Assembly (NCBI RefSeq): GCF_001642955.1
Contig: NZ_LWSK01000048.1
Coordinates: 1 to 42,398, forward strand
DNA length: 42,398 nt
Reading direction: 5' to 3'
Source: Rubripirellula obstinata
GTDB taxonomy: Bacteria; Planctomycetota; Planctomycetia; Pirellulales; Pirellulaceae
Shown here: piece by piece, positions 7,907-17,824 of the stretch
How the letters are laid out: the number at the start of each line of letters is the position of its first letter
Position numbering within the stretch: the first letter of the stretch is position 1
Position numbers and translations under genes: made by a program
The notes under the pieces: generated by a model
What the model was told of the DNA's origin: nothing
The model's input: the letters and a program-made list of their open reading frames with translations, nothing else
Databases searched by the model: none

Positions 7907-8971
7907 ATGAACGAATCAAAACACACCCAAGTCGTCGTTGTCGGCGGTGGACCAATCGGCATCGAGCTTGCCGTTTCGCTGAAACAACACTCGATCGACG
8001 CTCAAATTATCGAAGCAGGCCCGATCGGTCACACGATCAGTTGGTGGGCACCGCAAACGAAATGGTTCAGCAGCAACGAACGCATTTCAATCGCCGGCGT
8101 TCCCCTGATGACCGTGGATGGTTCCAAAGCCACCCGCGAAGAGTATCTCACCTACCTGCGCAGCGTCGTTGCCCAATTCGATCTAGCGATTCGCACATTT
8201 GAGCGAGTCACCAAAATCGATCGCCTGCCATCGGGCGGTTTCGTCGTCACCACCGAGTCCAATGCGGGCGGCAAGAGCGAAACGATCACGTGCGAGCAAG
8301 TCGTCTTGGCGATCGGCGGCACCGACTACCCACGCTCGCTAGAAATCCCCGGACATGATTTACCCCACGTCGATGGCTATCTGCGCGAACCGCATCGCTA
8401 CAGCGGTCGCCGAGTGATGATTGTTGGCGGTCGCAACAGTGCCGTCGAAGCCGCATTGCGGTTGCATCACGCCGGTGCGAAGGTCGAAATCAGCTACCGC
8501 CAATCGGAACTGCCAACCGCCAGTATCAAGTATTGGTTGACGCCCGAAATCCTTGGCCTGATCGAAGCCGGACGAATAAAAGCTCATTTCAATACACTGC
8601 CAATCAAGATCACGCCAAACCAGATCACTTTGCAACGCCATGATGACGAAACGACTTACGACGTGCAGGTTGACGACGTGCTTTCGCTGATCGGTTACCA
8701 ACAAGAAAAGTCATTGTTCCAATCTTGTGGCATCGAGCTGATCGAATCGATGCAGCGTCCCGTCTACGATCCCGAAACGATGCAGACCAATGTCGATGGC
8801 ATCTATGTCGCCGGAACCGCCGTCGCTGGAACGCAAAACAGCAAGTACAAAACCTTCCTAGAAAACTGCCACCAACACGTCGATAAAATCGTCGCCAACA
8901 TCGCCGGCGAAAAAGCGATCAGACAGAAACAGGTCTACGAAACACAAATCGAATTGCAGCCCGAAAGCTAA
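7907..8971 (+). CDS. FAD/NAD(P)-dependent oxidoreductase, YpdA/Bdr-like
   Basis: A 354-aa cytoplasmic flavoprotein with two Rossmann dinucleotide sites: GGGPIG (residues 13-18, FAD) and GGRNSAVE (174-181, NAD(P)H). The segment TKWFSSNERISIAGVP closely follows the YpdA family, which in bacilli reduces bacillithiol disulfide. There is no CxxC redox pair of thioredoxin-reductase type. The C-terminal VDGIYVAGTAVAG is the usual FAD-binding return motif. The physiological thiol here is unknown; no bacillithiol genes are in the window. The gene starts 15 bp after a terminator, so it needs its own promoter; TAGACT at 7895-7900 would place the transcript start at the ATG itself. Confidence 0.8.
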   Translation: MNESKHTQVVVVGGGPIGIELAVSLKQHSIDAQIIEAGPIGHTISWWAPQTKWFSSNERISIAGVPLMTVDGSKATREEYLTYLRSVVAQFDLAIRTFERVTKIDRLPSGGFVVTTESNAGGKSETITCEQVVLAIGGTDYPRSLEIPGHDLPHVDGYLREPHRYSGRRVMIVGGRNSAVEAALRLHHAGAKVEISYRQSELPTASIKYWLTPEILGLIEAGRIKAHFNTLPIKITPNQITLQRHDDETTYDVQVDDVLSLIGYQQEKSLFQSCGIELIESMQRPVYDPETMQTNVDGIYVAGTAVAGTQNSKYKTFLENCHQHVDKIVANIAGEKAIRQKQVYETQIELQPES

Positions 8972-8983
8972 AAGCATCCTGAA

Positions 8984-9053
8984 GATAGTCGCCTTTCGCT
9001 CCGCGAAAGTTGCGTTCGCTCTCGCTGCTTTTGCGGACCAAAAGGCGACTATC
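8984..9053. repeat. Palindromic element, family C
   Basis: The ends gatagtcgccttt (8984-8996) and aaaggcgactatc (9041-9053) are perfect inverted repeats; inner sequence includes cgctccgcgaaag. Related ends occur at 32971-33037, 35624-36027 and 36495-36512. It lies between convergent genes. Confidence 0.8.
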
Positions 9054-9060
9054 GAACTTT

Positions 9061-10170
9061 TCACTTCTGGTAAATCGGCAGATAGTGATACCGAACGCTC
9101 AAACTTAAGATCGCAAGCGTCGTTGCGTAGACCGTTCCGACATTCTTTTCCTCGCCACCACGACCGATCCAACTGCCGTCATTGCGTTGTGATTCGATCA
9201 ACAATTCTGGGACCAACTTGTCCGCGACCGCGGCCGCTTCGCCCCCGACCTGGTGCATCGCTTGAGCGTAGTAATAGATTCCGTAGTAGAAAAATCGCTC
9301 GCTAATTCTTGGCGGGTGAGCCAACAACCACTGCGTCGCACCGCTGACCATCGGCGAATCGTATTGGCCGCAAACCTGCAGCGCCAACAAACCGGCCGAC
9401 GTCATCGTGAACGTCGCGTGCCGAGTACCAGGCGTGTAACAAAAACCGCTGATTGCATCGCGAAATTCTCCGCTGCGATCAATTGGCGATGCGTAGGAAT
9501 TTTTCAGGAACTCAATCGCCCGATCAATCGCCTCGCCCGGCACCTGCACGCCGTCATTTTTTGCCGACCGCAGTGCCATTAACTGCCACACCGAAACCGA
9601 TAAATCTGAATCGCGGCTCGACGGCGAATAACGCCATCCTCCTTGCATCTTCTCCGGCTTTGATACTTCTTGCGCCGCCAAGATCAGCTTGATCGCGTTG
9701 ACCAATGATTCGTGCATCCGACGGTTTTGATCCAGCGTCGATCCCATCCCTAACATCTCGGTCAGCATCAAAGTCACGATGCCGTGGCCGTACATTCGCG
9801 AACCATCTCGATCGCCAAAATAGCCGCGAGCGTCTTGGAAATCGTGATCCAGCACATACTCAATCGCCCGCTCCATCGCCCGACCACGTTTACCAGTCGT
9901 CGATGGCGTCATCCCGATGGACGCCATCGCCATCACTGACAAAGCGGTCATCGCGATGCTGTTACTCTTGTCAGCAATCGCTCCATCGGCCCGCTGAGTC
10001 TCCAACAGAAACTCAACACCACGCTGAAGTGCTTGGTCGAATTCATCAGGAACATACAAATTGCGAACGTTCAAATCCGCAGGCAATCGTTCCTGGCTTT
10101 TGGAATCCCGACCACCCAGCAAAATTCCCGATGCAGCAAATGCGATCCATTGGCGACGATCCAAACTCAT
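9061..10170 (-). CDS. Prenyltransferase/squalene-oxidase-repeat (terpenoid-cyclase fold) protein
   Basis: A 369-aa protein with an N-terminal export-like segment (DRRQWIAFAASGILLGG, a possible twin-arginine signal). The remainder is built of alpha-alpha-barrel repeats: ALQRGVEFLLETQRADGAI, GWRYSPSSRDSDLSVSVWQLMAL, RNDGSWIGRGGEEKNVGTVYATTLAILSLSVRYHYLPIYQ. Such Q-x-x-DG-W repeats occur in squalene-hopene cyclase and prenyltransferases, but the DxDD cyclase motif is not seen, so this is probably not a cyclase; planctomycetes have many such secreted proteins of unknown role. It overlaps the upstream giant gene by ATGA (10167-10170), which points to translational coupling and a linked function. 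Confidence 0.8.
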   Translation of the reverse strand: MSLDRRQWIAFAASGILLGGRDSKSQERLPADLNVRNLYVPDEFDQALQRGVEFLLETQRADGAIADKSNSIAMTALSVMAMASIGMTPSTTGKRGRAMERAIEYVLDHDFQDARGYFGDRDGSRMYGHGIVTLMLTEMLGMGSTLDQNRRMHESLVNAIKLILAAQEVSKPEKMQGGWRYSPSSRDSDLSVSVWQLMALRSAKNDGVQVPGEAIDRAIEFLKNSYASPIDRSGEFRDAISGFCYTPGTRHATFTMTSAGLLALQVCGQYDSPMVSGATQWLLAHPPRISERFFYYGIYYYAQAMHQVGGEAAAVADKLVPELLIESQRNDGSWIGRGGEEKNVGTVYATTLAILSLSVRYHYLPIYQK

Positions 10171-13100
10171 CGTGACTCTCCTTGGCCGGAAGCAATCGCA
10201 CGGAAGTACGCTTCGATTTCGCGGCGATACTGGTTTGGCACCAACGCACGATTCGCTTGCCCCGCATTTTCATCACGACGACTGCGAAGTTGCCCCCACT
10301 CGCTACCTCCCAACTCAATCCCATCAATCGGAACCGAAGGCCCACCGGGTGGATTTACCGGTGGATCGCCAGGCATCCCTTCACCACCATCCTTGCCTTC
10401 GACTTCACCTTCCGCTGGTTCGCCGGCGGGTTCATCCGTTGAATTCTCAGGCAACGGGCGTTCATCGGTTGACGATTCAGTCGATTGCTGACGACGACGC
10501 GCAACCTGCTGCGCGACCGATTCCAACGCCGACGACAACGTGGGTGACGCTTCGCCCGCAGATTCCGGCGTCGCATCCGGCTTCGCAATCGACCGGTCCA
10601 ATTCGTCCAGCGTTTGTGCTAGCTGGCGATCACTACGACTGGCCGACGCACCAGAATCCCCGTCGCCTTCACCAGCATCCGAATTCTCCGGCGCAGCAAG
10701 CTTCGCGTTCACATCATTAATCTCCTTCGCAGTCTCCACGATTTGCCGATTCGCTTGCGGCGACTGTTCCGGCGACTTCGACGCGTCACGAAGATCCGAT
10801 TCAGCGTTCTCCGAAGCCACCTTTGCTCCCAGTTCAATCTCCTCCGCAACATCCGATAGTTTTTCCGCACGCTGGGTCTCACCCAGACGTTTTTGATGCC
10901 TTGCGATCCGCCGCAAATGGTCTGCAGCACTTTGAATGTCCTCTGAAATATCGGCCTGGCGTTGAACCAGCTCTTTTGCCTGATCCGGATCCGCCATCAG
11001 ATCATCGGACGCATCCATTTCATCGGCAACATCGCCGAGCAAGCTTTCAAGTTTGCGCAATTCATCTTTGGCAGCGTTCGCCATCCGCTGGGCAAGTTGT
11101 GCCGCCGGATTCGGCTTGTCCAACGGTTCCAACCGTTCGCGTTCCAGCTTCCTGCGTTGGTCCGCTGCTTGTTCGATTCGCGTGCGTGCAAAATCCTTCG
11201 TCTCTTCCGCAGCCTTTGTTTTTCGCTCGACTTCATTCGCTTTTGCCTGAAGCGTATCGAGTTGTTGTTGCCGTTGTTCTCGCTGGCTTAGCGTTTCAGA
11301 ATCGGCGTCTAGCTTTTCTGCATCTTTTCGCAATTGCTTCGCCTGCTGTTGCAAGACGCTTTGCAAACGATGATTCATTCTCTCCCGCTGCTTTGCCGCA
11401 TTCTGCACGCCCTTCCAGAGACTTTCCACAATCCGCTCGCCGCTGATTTGCTTTCGTCTGGCGTCTCGTTCAAACCGCTGAAGCGACTGCTGCTGTTGAG
11501 CACGCGCGGCTTCGTTTTGATGCAGATTTTCATCAATCTGTTTCCCGGCTTCTCCCGCAACATCGTTCATCCTCTCAGCAATCCCGGCGATTGCCTCGGC
11601 TGCCCGCGTCGCCGTTTGGCGAATCGAATCCAACGTATCCTTTTCGCCTTCTGCACTTCCTAGAATCTCCATCGCATCAGCCAATTCGGATTGCGCTTGC
11701 TGCAAATCATCACCAGTTTCGCCAAGGTTTCCCCAATTGCTACTTCGCTCCGCCCCGGCAACCAGTGCTTCTTTAATCGTCGTCAGCTTTCGATTGGCCG
11801 CAACCATTTCTCGACTCATGCGACGCTTGCGTTCCAAGATTTCCGGATCCGATGCCTCAAGCGATCGGTTAATTTCATTTTCATCGCTTGCGAGTCTTTC
11901 CAGGTCATCTTCAATCGCCTGCTGCGCACGGTCGGCAATCTCGTTGAGCTCGTTCTGCATGTCTTCGTTTTGCCGCAGTTGTTGTTCAAGCTGTTTCAGA
12001 AATTCTTCCGGTGTTTTCGCTGCGGCGTCAGCAATCGCTTCAGTCCGCTTGGAAAGCTGATTCAAATCATCTTGCAAGTTCATCTCTTGCTCACGACGAC
12101 GAAGTTCCTCGCGAGATTCCGCCAGATCCTTCCCCTTGTCAGCGTTATCAAAATGCTCCGCCGTCGCGCGAAGAATATCCGCAAGCTGCTGCATCGCGTC
12201 ATCGGAATCCGACGGTTCACTGAGTTCGGCATTACGCTTTGCCACTTGAATCTGAGCGGCCGCCGAATCGGCGTCGCGCGATAATTCACGCTGACCAGGA
12301 TCGATCAAATCGGCGGTGTTCGCGAAGTCATGCAACGCTTCGACCACGTCGTCTGTTTTTTCAGTCGTATCGTCTTGCTTGACTTCCGCCTCCGCTGCAT
12401 TTGCCAGCTCGGCGATCGTAGGTGCATACTTCAACAACACACGTCGGGCTTCATCAATGACCGGCGACAATGCGACCAGCGACCGCTTCAACTGTTCGCG
12501 GATTTCACCAAGCGATCCAGCAGCACTCTGCATCGCGTCGTCGCTCCAACGCCGTCGCGTGATGCGATCACGTGCCTGAGCGTAATCCGCAGCGAACCGA
12601 GTTTCATCGATCGGTTTCAACAGTGACCAGTCAATGCCTGCACTCTTCAACAAGCCAATCGAATGTTCCATGCGAGTCGAAAACCGTTCCAATTGAGCCG
12701 GATGATCGACGCGTGCCAAAGCGGTGTCCGATAAACGCTGTTCGGCCGAGGCAAGACGGGCAACAAGACGCCGCCCAGCTTCAACTCGATGAGCCGCCGA
12801 CAACACCTCAATTGCCGACGCAATTTCACGATGGACTTGTTGATCAAACCCGTCAACGCTGACCGCTTCGGTCGCTCGTTTGAACAGGTTCAAATCCGCT
12901 GCATAGCGAAGGTCCACGTCGGGAAGTTGGCGATGCAGCGAAACCTCACTCGACACCTTTTCCAACAACGCTGCGACCACTTCTTCTGAAAGCCGTTCAG
13001 CCACTTTCGCAGTCGCCTCGCCCACCGACTGTGTCGTGCGATCGAGTTCACGAGTGGTTTGCGACATTGTCGATGCCAAGCGGCCATCCAAAATCGAATG

Positions 13101-15404
13101 ACGCGTTTGTTGACGCAATTCCAGATCAAACAGGTTCAATCGATCTAGCATCATTCTGGCTTCGTCGCCGGTAGCGATTTCCTTACCAGCCAAATCATCC
13201 AACTCCGTCGTCCAGCGATCGCTCCACTTCCGCCACTTCTCAATATGTTCCAACGTCGATTCCTGCAGCCCACTCGAATAGGTTTGAATCATCGACTCCA
13301 TGGCAACCAACCGACCTGAAACGACGTTCAAATACCGACCGTACCGAGCCGCCGGAATGCCGGATTCCGGATTCAGCAGCGGTGTCATCGTGCGCCGCAT
13401 CGCAATCGCGTCGCTGATCAAGCCAACGGTCATCGCATGCGAAAACAACGCTCTGACATCTTCATCGATCAAATCCAATTGGCGACTCAGCCGTTCAATC
13501 TCAGCTTGTTGGCCGTTTCCGTTGTTGCCAGCGATCCGCAACATCGTCATCCGAGCATTCCAATCAACGATTGCGTTGCCAACTTGTTCCAACGGTTCGG
13601 AAAGGTCAAGTTTGTTGCCGATGTCCTGGTCGCTCGCAAGAGCCAGCTCAGTCTGAATCGTCGCAATCAAAGAATCGGTAAGCAACTGCAACTCGTCCCA
13701 ATTCTGGTCATCGCCATCAAAGGATTCAGTCGCCGGCTTGGCTTGTTTGAACCAGCGGTGAATCAAATTCGCCAATCGGTGCAAACGATCCAGCGAATCA
13801 TGCCGCTGCGAATCAAAACCTTTTTCTGCGACAAGAAACTCGATCATTTCAGAGTCGGACATTTGGCCGCGGCGGTCGATCGCCACCAACCGAGTTTGCA
13901 CGATGTCGCCAACGGACAAAGTTCGGCCCAACGCAAACAGATCCCACTGCCATGACATCGCATGTTTTCGGCTCGCCTGCCCCAGATCGACAGGAACCGC
14001 GTCGAGCGCTTCGCCATTGACAATCGTTTTCTGCAACACGCGTTCGATCGGAATGTCGTCCACCACCTCCGCCGCAAGCGAGACGACTTCGATCGGCGAA
14101 ACAACGCGACTAGCGGGCATCGATTCGTCCCAGCGAACGATCGGCGGCGAATCGACCAGCGGCACGATCGAATAACGACGCCCGAACGGATTCGACAAAC
14201 CTGATCGGCGGCTCACCGCATCAACCTGATACTCGCCCGGCGATTCGATCGGAAGCAATGCCTTGTACCGAGTCGTCGAACCATCGATCGACGTCAGGTT
14301 TATTTCACGCCGGCGATTTCCCATGCGAAACAAAGCGTCGGAAACCGGTTCGTCAAACTCCACCGTAACCGTCGCTCGTGTTCCTACGACTGCTCGTAGA
14401 TCGCCATGGTCTTGCAACACCGTTTCGACAGGCAACTTGGAATAAACGGGATAGTCATATTCGACCGAAAAGGCCGCGACGCGTGGACGTGATTGCGGCG
14501 TCAACGTATTCCACAACGTCACCGCATCGCCAGCGATGATCCGATAACGAACCGGCGATTGTCCCATCATCAAGTTGGCGGCGAATTCATTGCCATCCCC
14601 GATCGCTTGATCAACACTCGCATCGACAGCTCTGGGCGTCATCTCAATTTTGCTTGATTTGGCATCGCCGCTTTGATACTGCAACCAAACACCATCTTCG
14701 GAAATCCACTGTCCCCACCCAAGCCGCGTCAGATTCGACACTTCTGCAATGATTCCGACCGCATCACCATGCGCGACAAACCCGCTGGCTGGATCAGGTT
14801 CAATGATTTTCACCTCAGTAAACGACGCCCGCTCGATCGCCAGCCCCGGCAACATCGCTCGAGCGATCCGGCGACCGATTTGCAGTGGTGGAATCAGCAA
14901 TAAAACGGCGGTCAGCCCGCCGACGATTGCCGCCGCCGTTAACCAGGACTTCAACAAATCCATCGGCAGCAATTTGGCAACGTCCATGCCAGCGGCTCGT
15001 AGTGCAACCACTCGCTGCAACCGTTCGCGAAATTCAAACGACCCGTTGGCTCCATCGCCCCCCGACAATTCCACCGCTGACAACAAATCTTCGCGAAGCC
15101 GCGGGTCCACCGATTCAAGCTGTCTGGCAAGTTCGTATTGGTCGTTCAGTTTCAAAAAACGAAGCGACGTCCACCACATCGCCGCCACTGTCACCAAGTA
15201 GCCGATCAAGCTGATCAACAACCGCGTTCCGGTCGGCAACACCCATCGATAGTCCACCAACATCACGACTGCCATGGTCAACGCCAGTGCCAACAGTCCC
15301 ACCGCCAACGCCCGAACCCAAATCAAACGCGTCCTACGAGCAGCAAATCGGCGCAGCACCGAAGCCGTCGCGGGACTCAGTTCGTTTGATTCAGTATCCA
15401 TCAT
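10167..15404 (-). CDS. Giant membrane-anchored coiled-coil protein (DUF4175-like)
   Basis: About 1,745 aa. The N-terminal region has two hydrophobic helices (about residues 25-45 and 52-75), a third at about 155-180, then a beta-rich extracytoplasmic part (about 200-430) and a very long Gln/Glu/Arg/Ala-rich helical region (about 650-1600) typical of coiled coils. The tail is Pro/Gly/acidic and ends with a conserved-looking WGQL...PNQYRREIEAYFRAIA segment. This fits the DUF4175-type proteins found beside BatA/vWA genes in planctomycetes; activity is unknown. ATG ATG at 15404/15401 is preferred, preceded closely by aaggtg; a TTG 30 bp upstream would add ten residues. It overlaps the next gene by ATGA. 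Confidence 0.8.
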   Translation of the reverse strand: MMDTESNELSPATASVLRRFAARRTRLIWVRALAVGLLALALTMAVVMLVDYRWVLPTGTRLLISLIGYLVTVAAMWWTSLRFLKLNDQYELARQLESVDPRLREDLLSAVELSGGDGANGSFEFRERLQRVVALRAAGMDVAKLLPMDLLKSWLTAAAIVGGLTAVLLLIPPLQIGRRIARAMLPGLAIERASFTEVKIIEPDPASGFVAHGDAVGIIAEVSNLTRLGWGQWISEDGVWLQYQSGDAKSSKIEMTPRAVDASVDQAIGDGNEFAANLMMGQSPVRYRIIAGDAVTLWNTLTPQSRPRVAAFSVEYDYPVYSKLPVETVLQDHGDLRAVVGTRATVTVEFDEPVSDALFRMGNRRREINLTSIDGSTTRYKALLPIESPGEYQVDAVSRRSGLSNPFGRRYSIVPLVDSPPIVRWDESMPASRVVSPIEVVSLAAEVVDDIPIERVLQKTIVNGEALDAVPVDLGQASRKHAMSWQWDLFALGRTLSVGDIVQTRLVAIDRRGQMSDSEMIEFLVAEKGFDSQRHDSLDRLHRLANLIHRWFKQAKPATESFDGDDQNWDELQLLTDSLIATIQTELALASDQDIGNKLDLSEPLEQVGNAIVDWNARMTMLRIAGNNGNGQQAEIERLSRQLDLIDEDVRALFSHAMTVGLISDAIAMRRTMTPLLNPESGIPAARYGRYLNVVSGRLVAMESMIQTYSSGLQESTLEHIEKWRKWSDRWTTELDDLAGKEIATGDEARMMLDRLNLFDLELRQQTRHSILDGRLASTMSQTTRELDRTTQSVGEATAKVAERLSEEVVAALLEKVSSEVSLHRQLPDVDLRYAADLNLFKRATEAVSVDGFDQQVHREIASAIEVLSAAHRVEAGRRLVARLASAEQRLSDTALARVDHPAQLERFSTRMEHSIGLLKSAGIDWSLLKPIDETRFAADYAQARDRITRRRWSDDAMQSAAGSLGEIREQLKRSLVALSPVIDEARRVLLKYAPTIAELANAAEAEVKQDDTTEKTDDVVEALHDFANTADLIDPGQRELSRDADSAAAQIQVAKRNAELSEPSDSDDAMQQLADILRATAEHFDNADKGKDLAESREELRRREQEMNLQDDLNQLSKRTEAIADAAAKTPEEFLKQLEQQLRQNEDMQNELNEIADRAQQAIEDDLERLASDENEINRSLEASDPEILERKRRMSREMVAANRKLTTIKEALVAGAERSSNWGNLGETGDDLQQAQSELADAMEILGSAEGEKDTLDSIRQTATRAAEAIAGIAERMNDVAGEAGKQIDENLHQNEAARAQQQQSLQRFERDARRKQISGERIVESLWKGVQNAAKQRERMNHRLQSVLQQQAKQLRKDAEKLDADSETLSQREQRQQQLDTLQAKANEVERKTKAAEETKDFARTRIEQAADQRRKLERERLEPLDKPNPAAQLAQRMANAAKDELRKLESLLGDVADEMDASDDLMADPDQAKELVQRQADISEDIQSAADHLRRIARHQKRLGETQRAEKLSDVAEEIELGAKVASENAESDLRDASKSPEQSPQANRQIVETAKEINDVNAKLAAPENSDAGEGDGDSGASASRSDRQLAQTLDELDRSIAKPDATPESAGEASPTLSSALESVAQQVARRRQQSTESSTDERPLPENSTDEPAGEPAEGEVEGKDGGEGMPGDPPVNPPGGPSVPIDGIELGGSEWGQLRSRRDENAGQANRALVPNQYRREIEAYFRAIASGQGESR

Positions 15405-15450
15405 CACCTTTATACTAGACAACTCCCTCTGCAAACCACGGTGCTAAACA

Positions 15451-15515
15451 GTTTAACCGCGTGGGCATCGCGGTTAAACGTAGGCCGGAACAAGCGCAGC
15501 GCAGTTCCGGCCTAC
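15451..15515. repeat. Two adjacent palindromes inside the vWA operon
   Basis: The first hairpin has arms gtttaaccgcg/cgcggttaaac (15451-15461 and 15469-15479); the second, gtaggccggaac/gttccggcctac (15480-15491 and 15504-15515). Both motifs recur elsewhere (28637-28710, 36107-36181; 2780-2853). They fill the only sizeable gap in an otherwise overlapping operon and may tune expression of the downstream two genes. Confidence 0.85.
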
Positions 15516-15541
15516 AGCAGCTACCGCTTGGAGGTAAATTC

Positions 15542-17824
15542 TTATACTAACCCGCTTCGTTTTCTTAGCACCCATTCAGCGGTCAGTAATCCCATCACTG
15601 CCCAGAACCAATAGAACGATTCCCACAGCGACACATCGGATTCAACGACGCGACCGGTGGAAAGCATTTCGAGTCGCGTGAAAATCTCGTCAGCCGAAGA
15701 TTCGTGACGGTATTCACCGCCGCCCGCTTTTGCGACCGCTGACAAGCCCTGGTCATTCACGCTGATCCGATTCCATTCCGCCGCGTCGTTTCCACCGACC
15801 CAAATCGGAGTCGTCGCACGCAGTGCCGCCTGATCAAAACCACTCGCCCGAATCCGCACTTCGTAAGATCCATCGGGCAACCCGGACGCCTGACCGCGGT
15901 AGGTTCCACGCTGCGGATCATCGATCACCAGCGGAACGGTCGCGACGACTTCGTTGTCTGAAACCAACAACGCATCGACCGTCGAATCACCAACGGGGCC
16001 GCCATCGATGTTCTGCAACCTAGCACGAATGATCGGCGACCCACCGGATTCGTATTCCAATCGATCCGTGCCGACCGCCAAGTATTCGTCACTGGCGGAA
16101 TACGGCGGTTGCATCGCGGCCTCCATGATCTGGTTCCAAAACCTTGCGTGAAACCGATCGCCGACTTTGTAACGCCAACGCCAAGTTTGATCCGACGCAA
16201 AATAGAACACTCGCCCGCCGCCAAACAAATGCGTCACCAACCAAGGCGAACGACCGCCACCAACATCGACTGTTTCGGCCCAGACCTCAGCCGTCGCCGC
16301 CGGACTGACCGAATTCGTCATCGTCGGTGAAGGCAGTTTCCGCCAGAACGATTCCAACTGGCCCGCGTCGCCAAACAAATCAATCGCCGGTTGCTGACTT
16401 CCGAGTGTCGTTAGCTGGATCGACTCGGGCGGTGCAGAAACAACTTCGTCGTGACGAACCGGTATCAGTTCAGGCAAACGCGTCTTGATCAGTTCGCCGA
16501 CTTGACCGTATTGCCCATCGATGACAATCAAACCGCCACCGCGGTTCACAAAATCACTTAACAACTGCGAATCACGTTCGTCAAAAAATTCAGCCGGAAT
16601 CTCGCCCAACACCACAGCGTCATACTTGCCCATCGATTCCTGATCGTCAGGAAATTTGCCATCGTCATCTCCATCACCATCGCCGTGCAACATCCTAGGA
16701 TTATCGGTGCCGATTCCGAACAGGACCGTGTTGACCATCCAACCCGGATCACGTTGGAACAGGTTTTTCAAATACCGCATTTCCCAGCGGCTTCCACCGT
16801 CCAGGATTAGCAACCGTCGTTTACGCGTTGCTGCGGAAACTCGAAAATCAAAACGATTGTTCTCGCGAATCCAGTCTTCGCCATCGCTGCGCACCACCGC
16901 TCGCAGATTCATCACCTTGGTGCCACGATCGATTCCAGAAACCGCGTCACCAGCGATCTTCTGCAACGCAGTTTCAACGTCGATCTCAAAAGCGACCGAT
17001 TGCCGGTTCCCCGACGCGAGCGTGATCTCTTTTTCCCAGAGCGTTTGCTGATCATCGGTTTCGATTAGAACTGTCGCCTGACGGTTGCCTTCCATCGAGT
17101 GCAACAGTTGGACTTTCCCTTTCAACGTCCCGTCGGGTGCAACGCTATCGGGATGTTCGACCGCCGAAATGCCAACGCCCGGCGGTTCATCAAGATTCCC
17201 GATTCCGATCGTGTGAACAGTCACGCCCGCCATCCGCAACGCCGCTGATTCGTCCAGCGGCGATGGACCAGCGTTGTTACGACCATCTGAAAAAACAACG
17301 ACCGCGGTATGACTAGCGTCTTCACCGGAGTCCGCTGCCGTAAGGGAATTCGACACCGCCGCCAGTGCTGAACCAATGTCGGTGCGACTGCCAGCGGAAA
17401 ACGGAGACACCTCGACCTGATGCGTGTTCGCAAGTCGCTCGACCCAGCCTTCGTTGTCACGATTCCCTTCCAACAAACGGTTCGCCCGATCGACACGCGA
17501 CACCGCGGAATCTGTTTGAGACGTTTCGCCGCTGCCTGTCGGTGACGTGTCCGGCGCGGACATGCTGGCGGATTGATCGACGGCAAATACCACGCGGCCA
17601 AGCCTGCCAACGGTGACCTGCGAATGCCAAATCGGGCCTGCCAGAATGAAGATCACCAAAGCCACCGCAGCGGCTCGTAGGCTGGGGATTAAGAAGCTAG
17701 CCGATGAATCCAACGATCTGGTTTCTCGCAAATAGTAAAGCAGCACGGCAAACGCGGAAACGATCGCCGCCACGATCACCAACCAAGCTGGCATGTCACC
17801 CGAAAATCGAAGCGAAGCGATCAT
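15542..17824 (-). CDS. Membrane-anchored vWA-domain protein
   Basis: A 760-aa protein with two N-terminal transmembrane helices (about residues 12-32 and 46-64), a von Willebrand A domain whose MIDAS motif D-x-S-x-S is intact (VVFAVDQSASM, residues 83-87), an extracytoplasmic part with a glutamine-amidotransferase-like fold region (about 330-560: YDAVVLGEIPAEF...GGGLIVIDG), and a C-terminal helix (about 735-755). The vWA domain probably binds a protein partner through a divalent metal. It overlaps the preceding BatA gene by four bases and is separated from the giant coiled-coil gene by palindromic repeats. Confidence 0.85.
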   Translation of the reverse strand: MIASLRFSGDMPAWLVIVAAIVSAFAVLLYYLRETRSLDSSASFLIPSLRAAAVALVIFILAGPIWHSQVTVGRLGRVVFAVDQSASMSAPDTSPTGSGETSQTDSAVSRVDRANRLLEGNRDNEGWVERLANTHQVEVSPFSAGSRTDIGSALAAVSNSLTAADSGEDASHTAVVVFSDGRNNAGPSPLDESAALRMAGVTVHTIGIGNLDEPPGVGISAVEHPDSVAPDGTLKGKVQLLHSMEGNRQATVLIETDDQQTLWEKEITLASGNRQSVAFEIDVETALQKIAGDAVSGIDRGTKVMNLRAVVRSDGEDWIRENNRFDFRVSAATRKRRLLILDGGSRWEMRYLKNLFQRDPGWMVNTVLFGIGTDNPRMLHGDGDGDDDGKFPDDQESMGKYDAVVLGEIPAEFFDERDSQLLSDFVNRGGGLIVIDGQYGQVGELIKTRLPELIPVRHDEVVSAPPESIQLTTLGSQQPAIDLFGDAGQLESFWRKLPSPTMTNSVSPAATAEVWAETVDVGGGRSPWLVTHLFGGGRVFYFASDQTWRWRYKVGDRFHARFWNQIMEAAMQPPYSASDEYLAVGTDRLEYESGGSPIIRARLQNIDGGPVGDSTVDALLVSDNEVVATVPLVIDDPQRGTYRGQASGLPDGSYEVRIRASGFDQAALRATTPIWVGGNDAAEWNRISVNDQGLSAVAKAGGGEYRHESSADEIFTRLEMLSTGRVVESDVSLWESFYWFWAVMGLLTAEWVLRKRSGLV

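Noticed and set aside
9061-10170. Squalene-hopene cyclase for hopanoid synthesis
   Set aside because: The protein is about half the expected length, has no DxDD motif and sits in a vWA operon rather than with isoprenoid genes.
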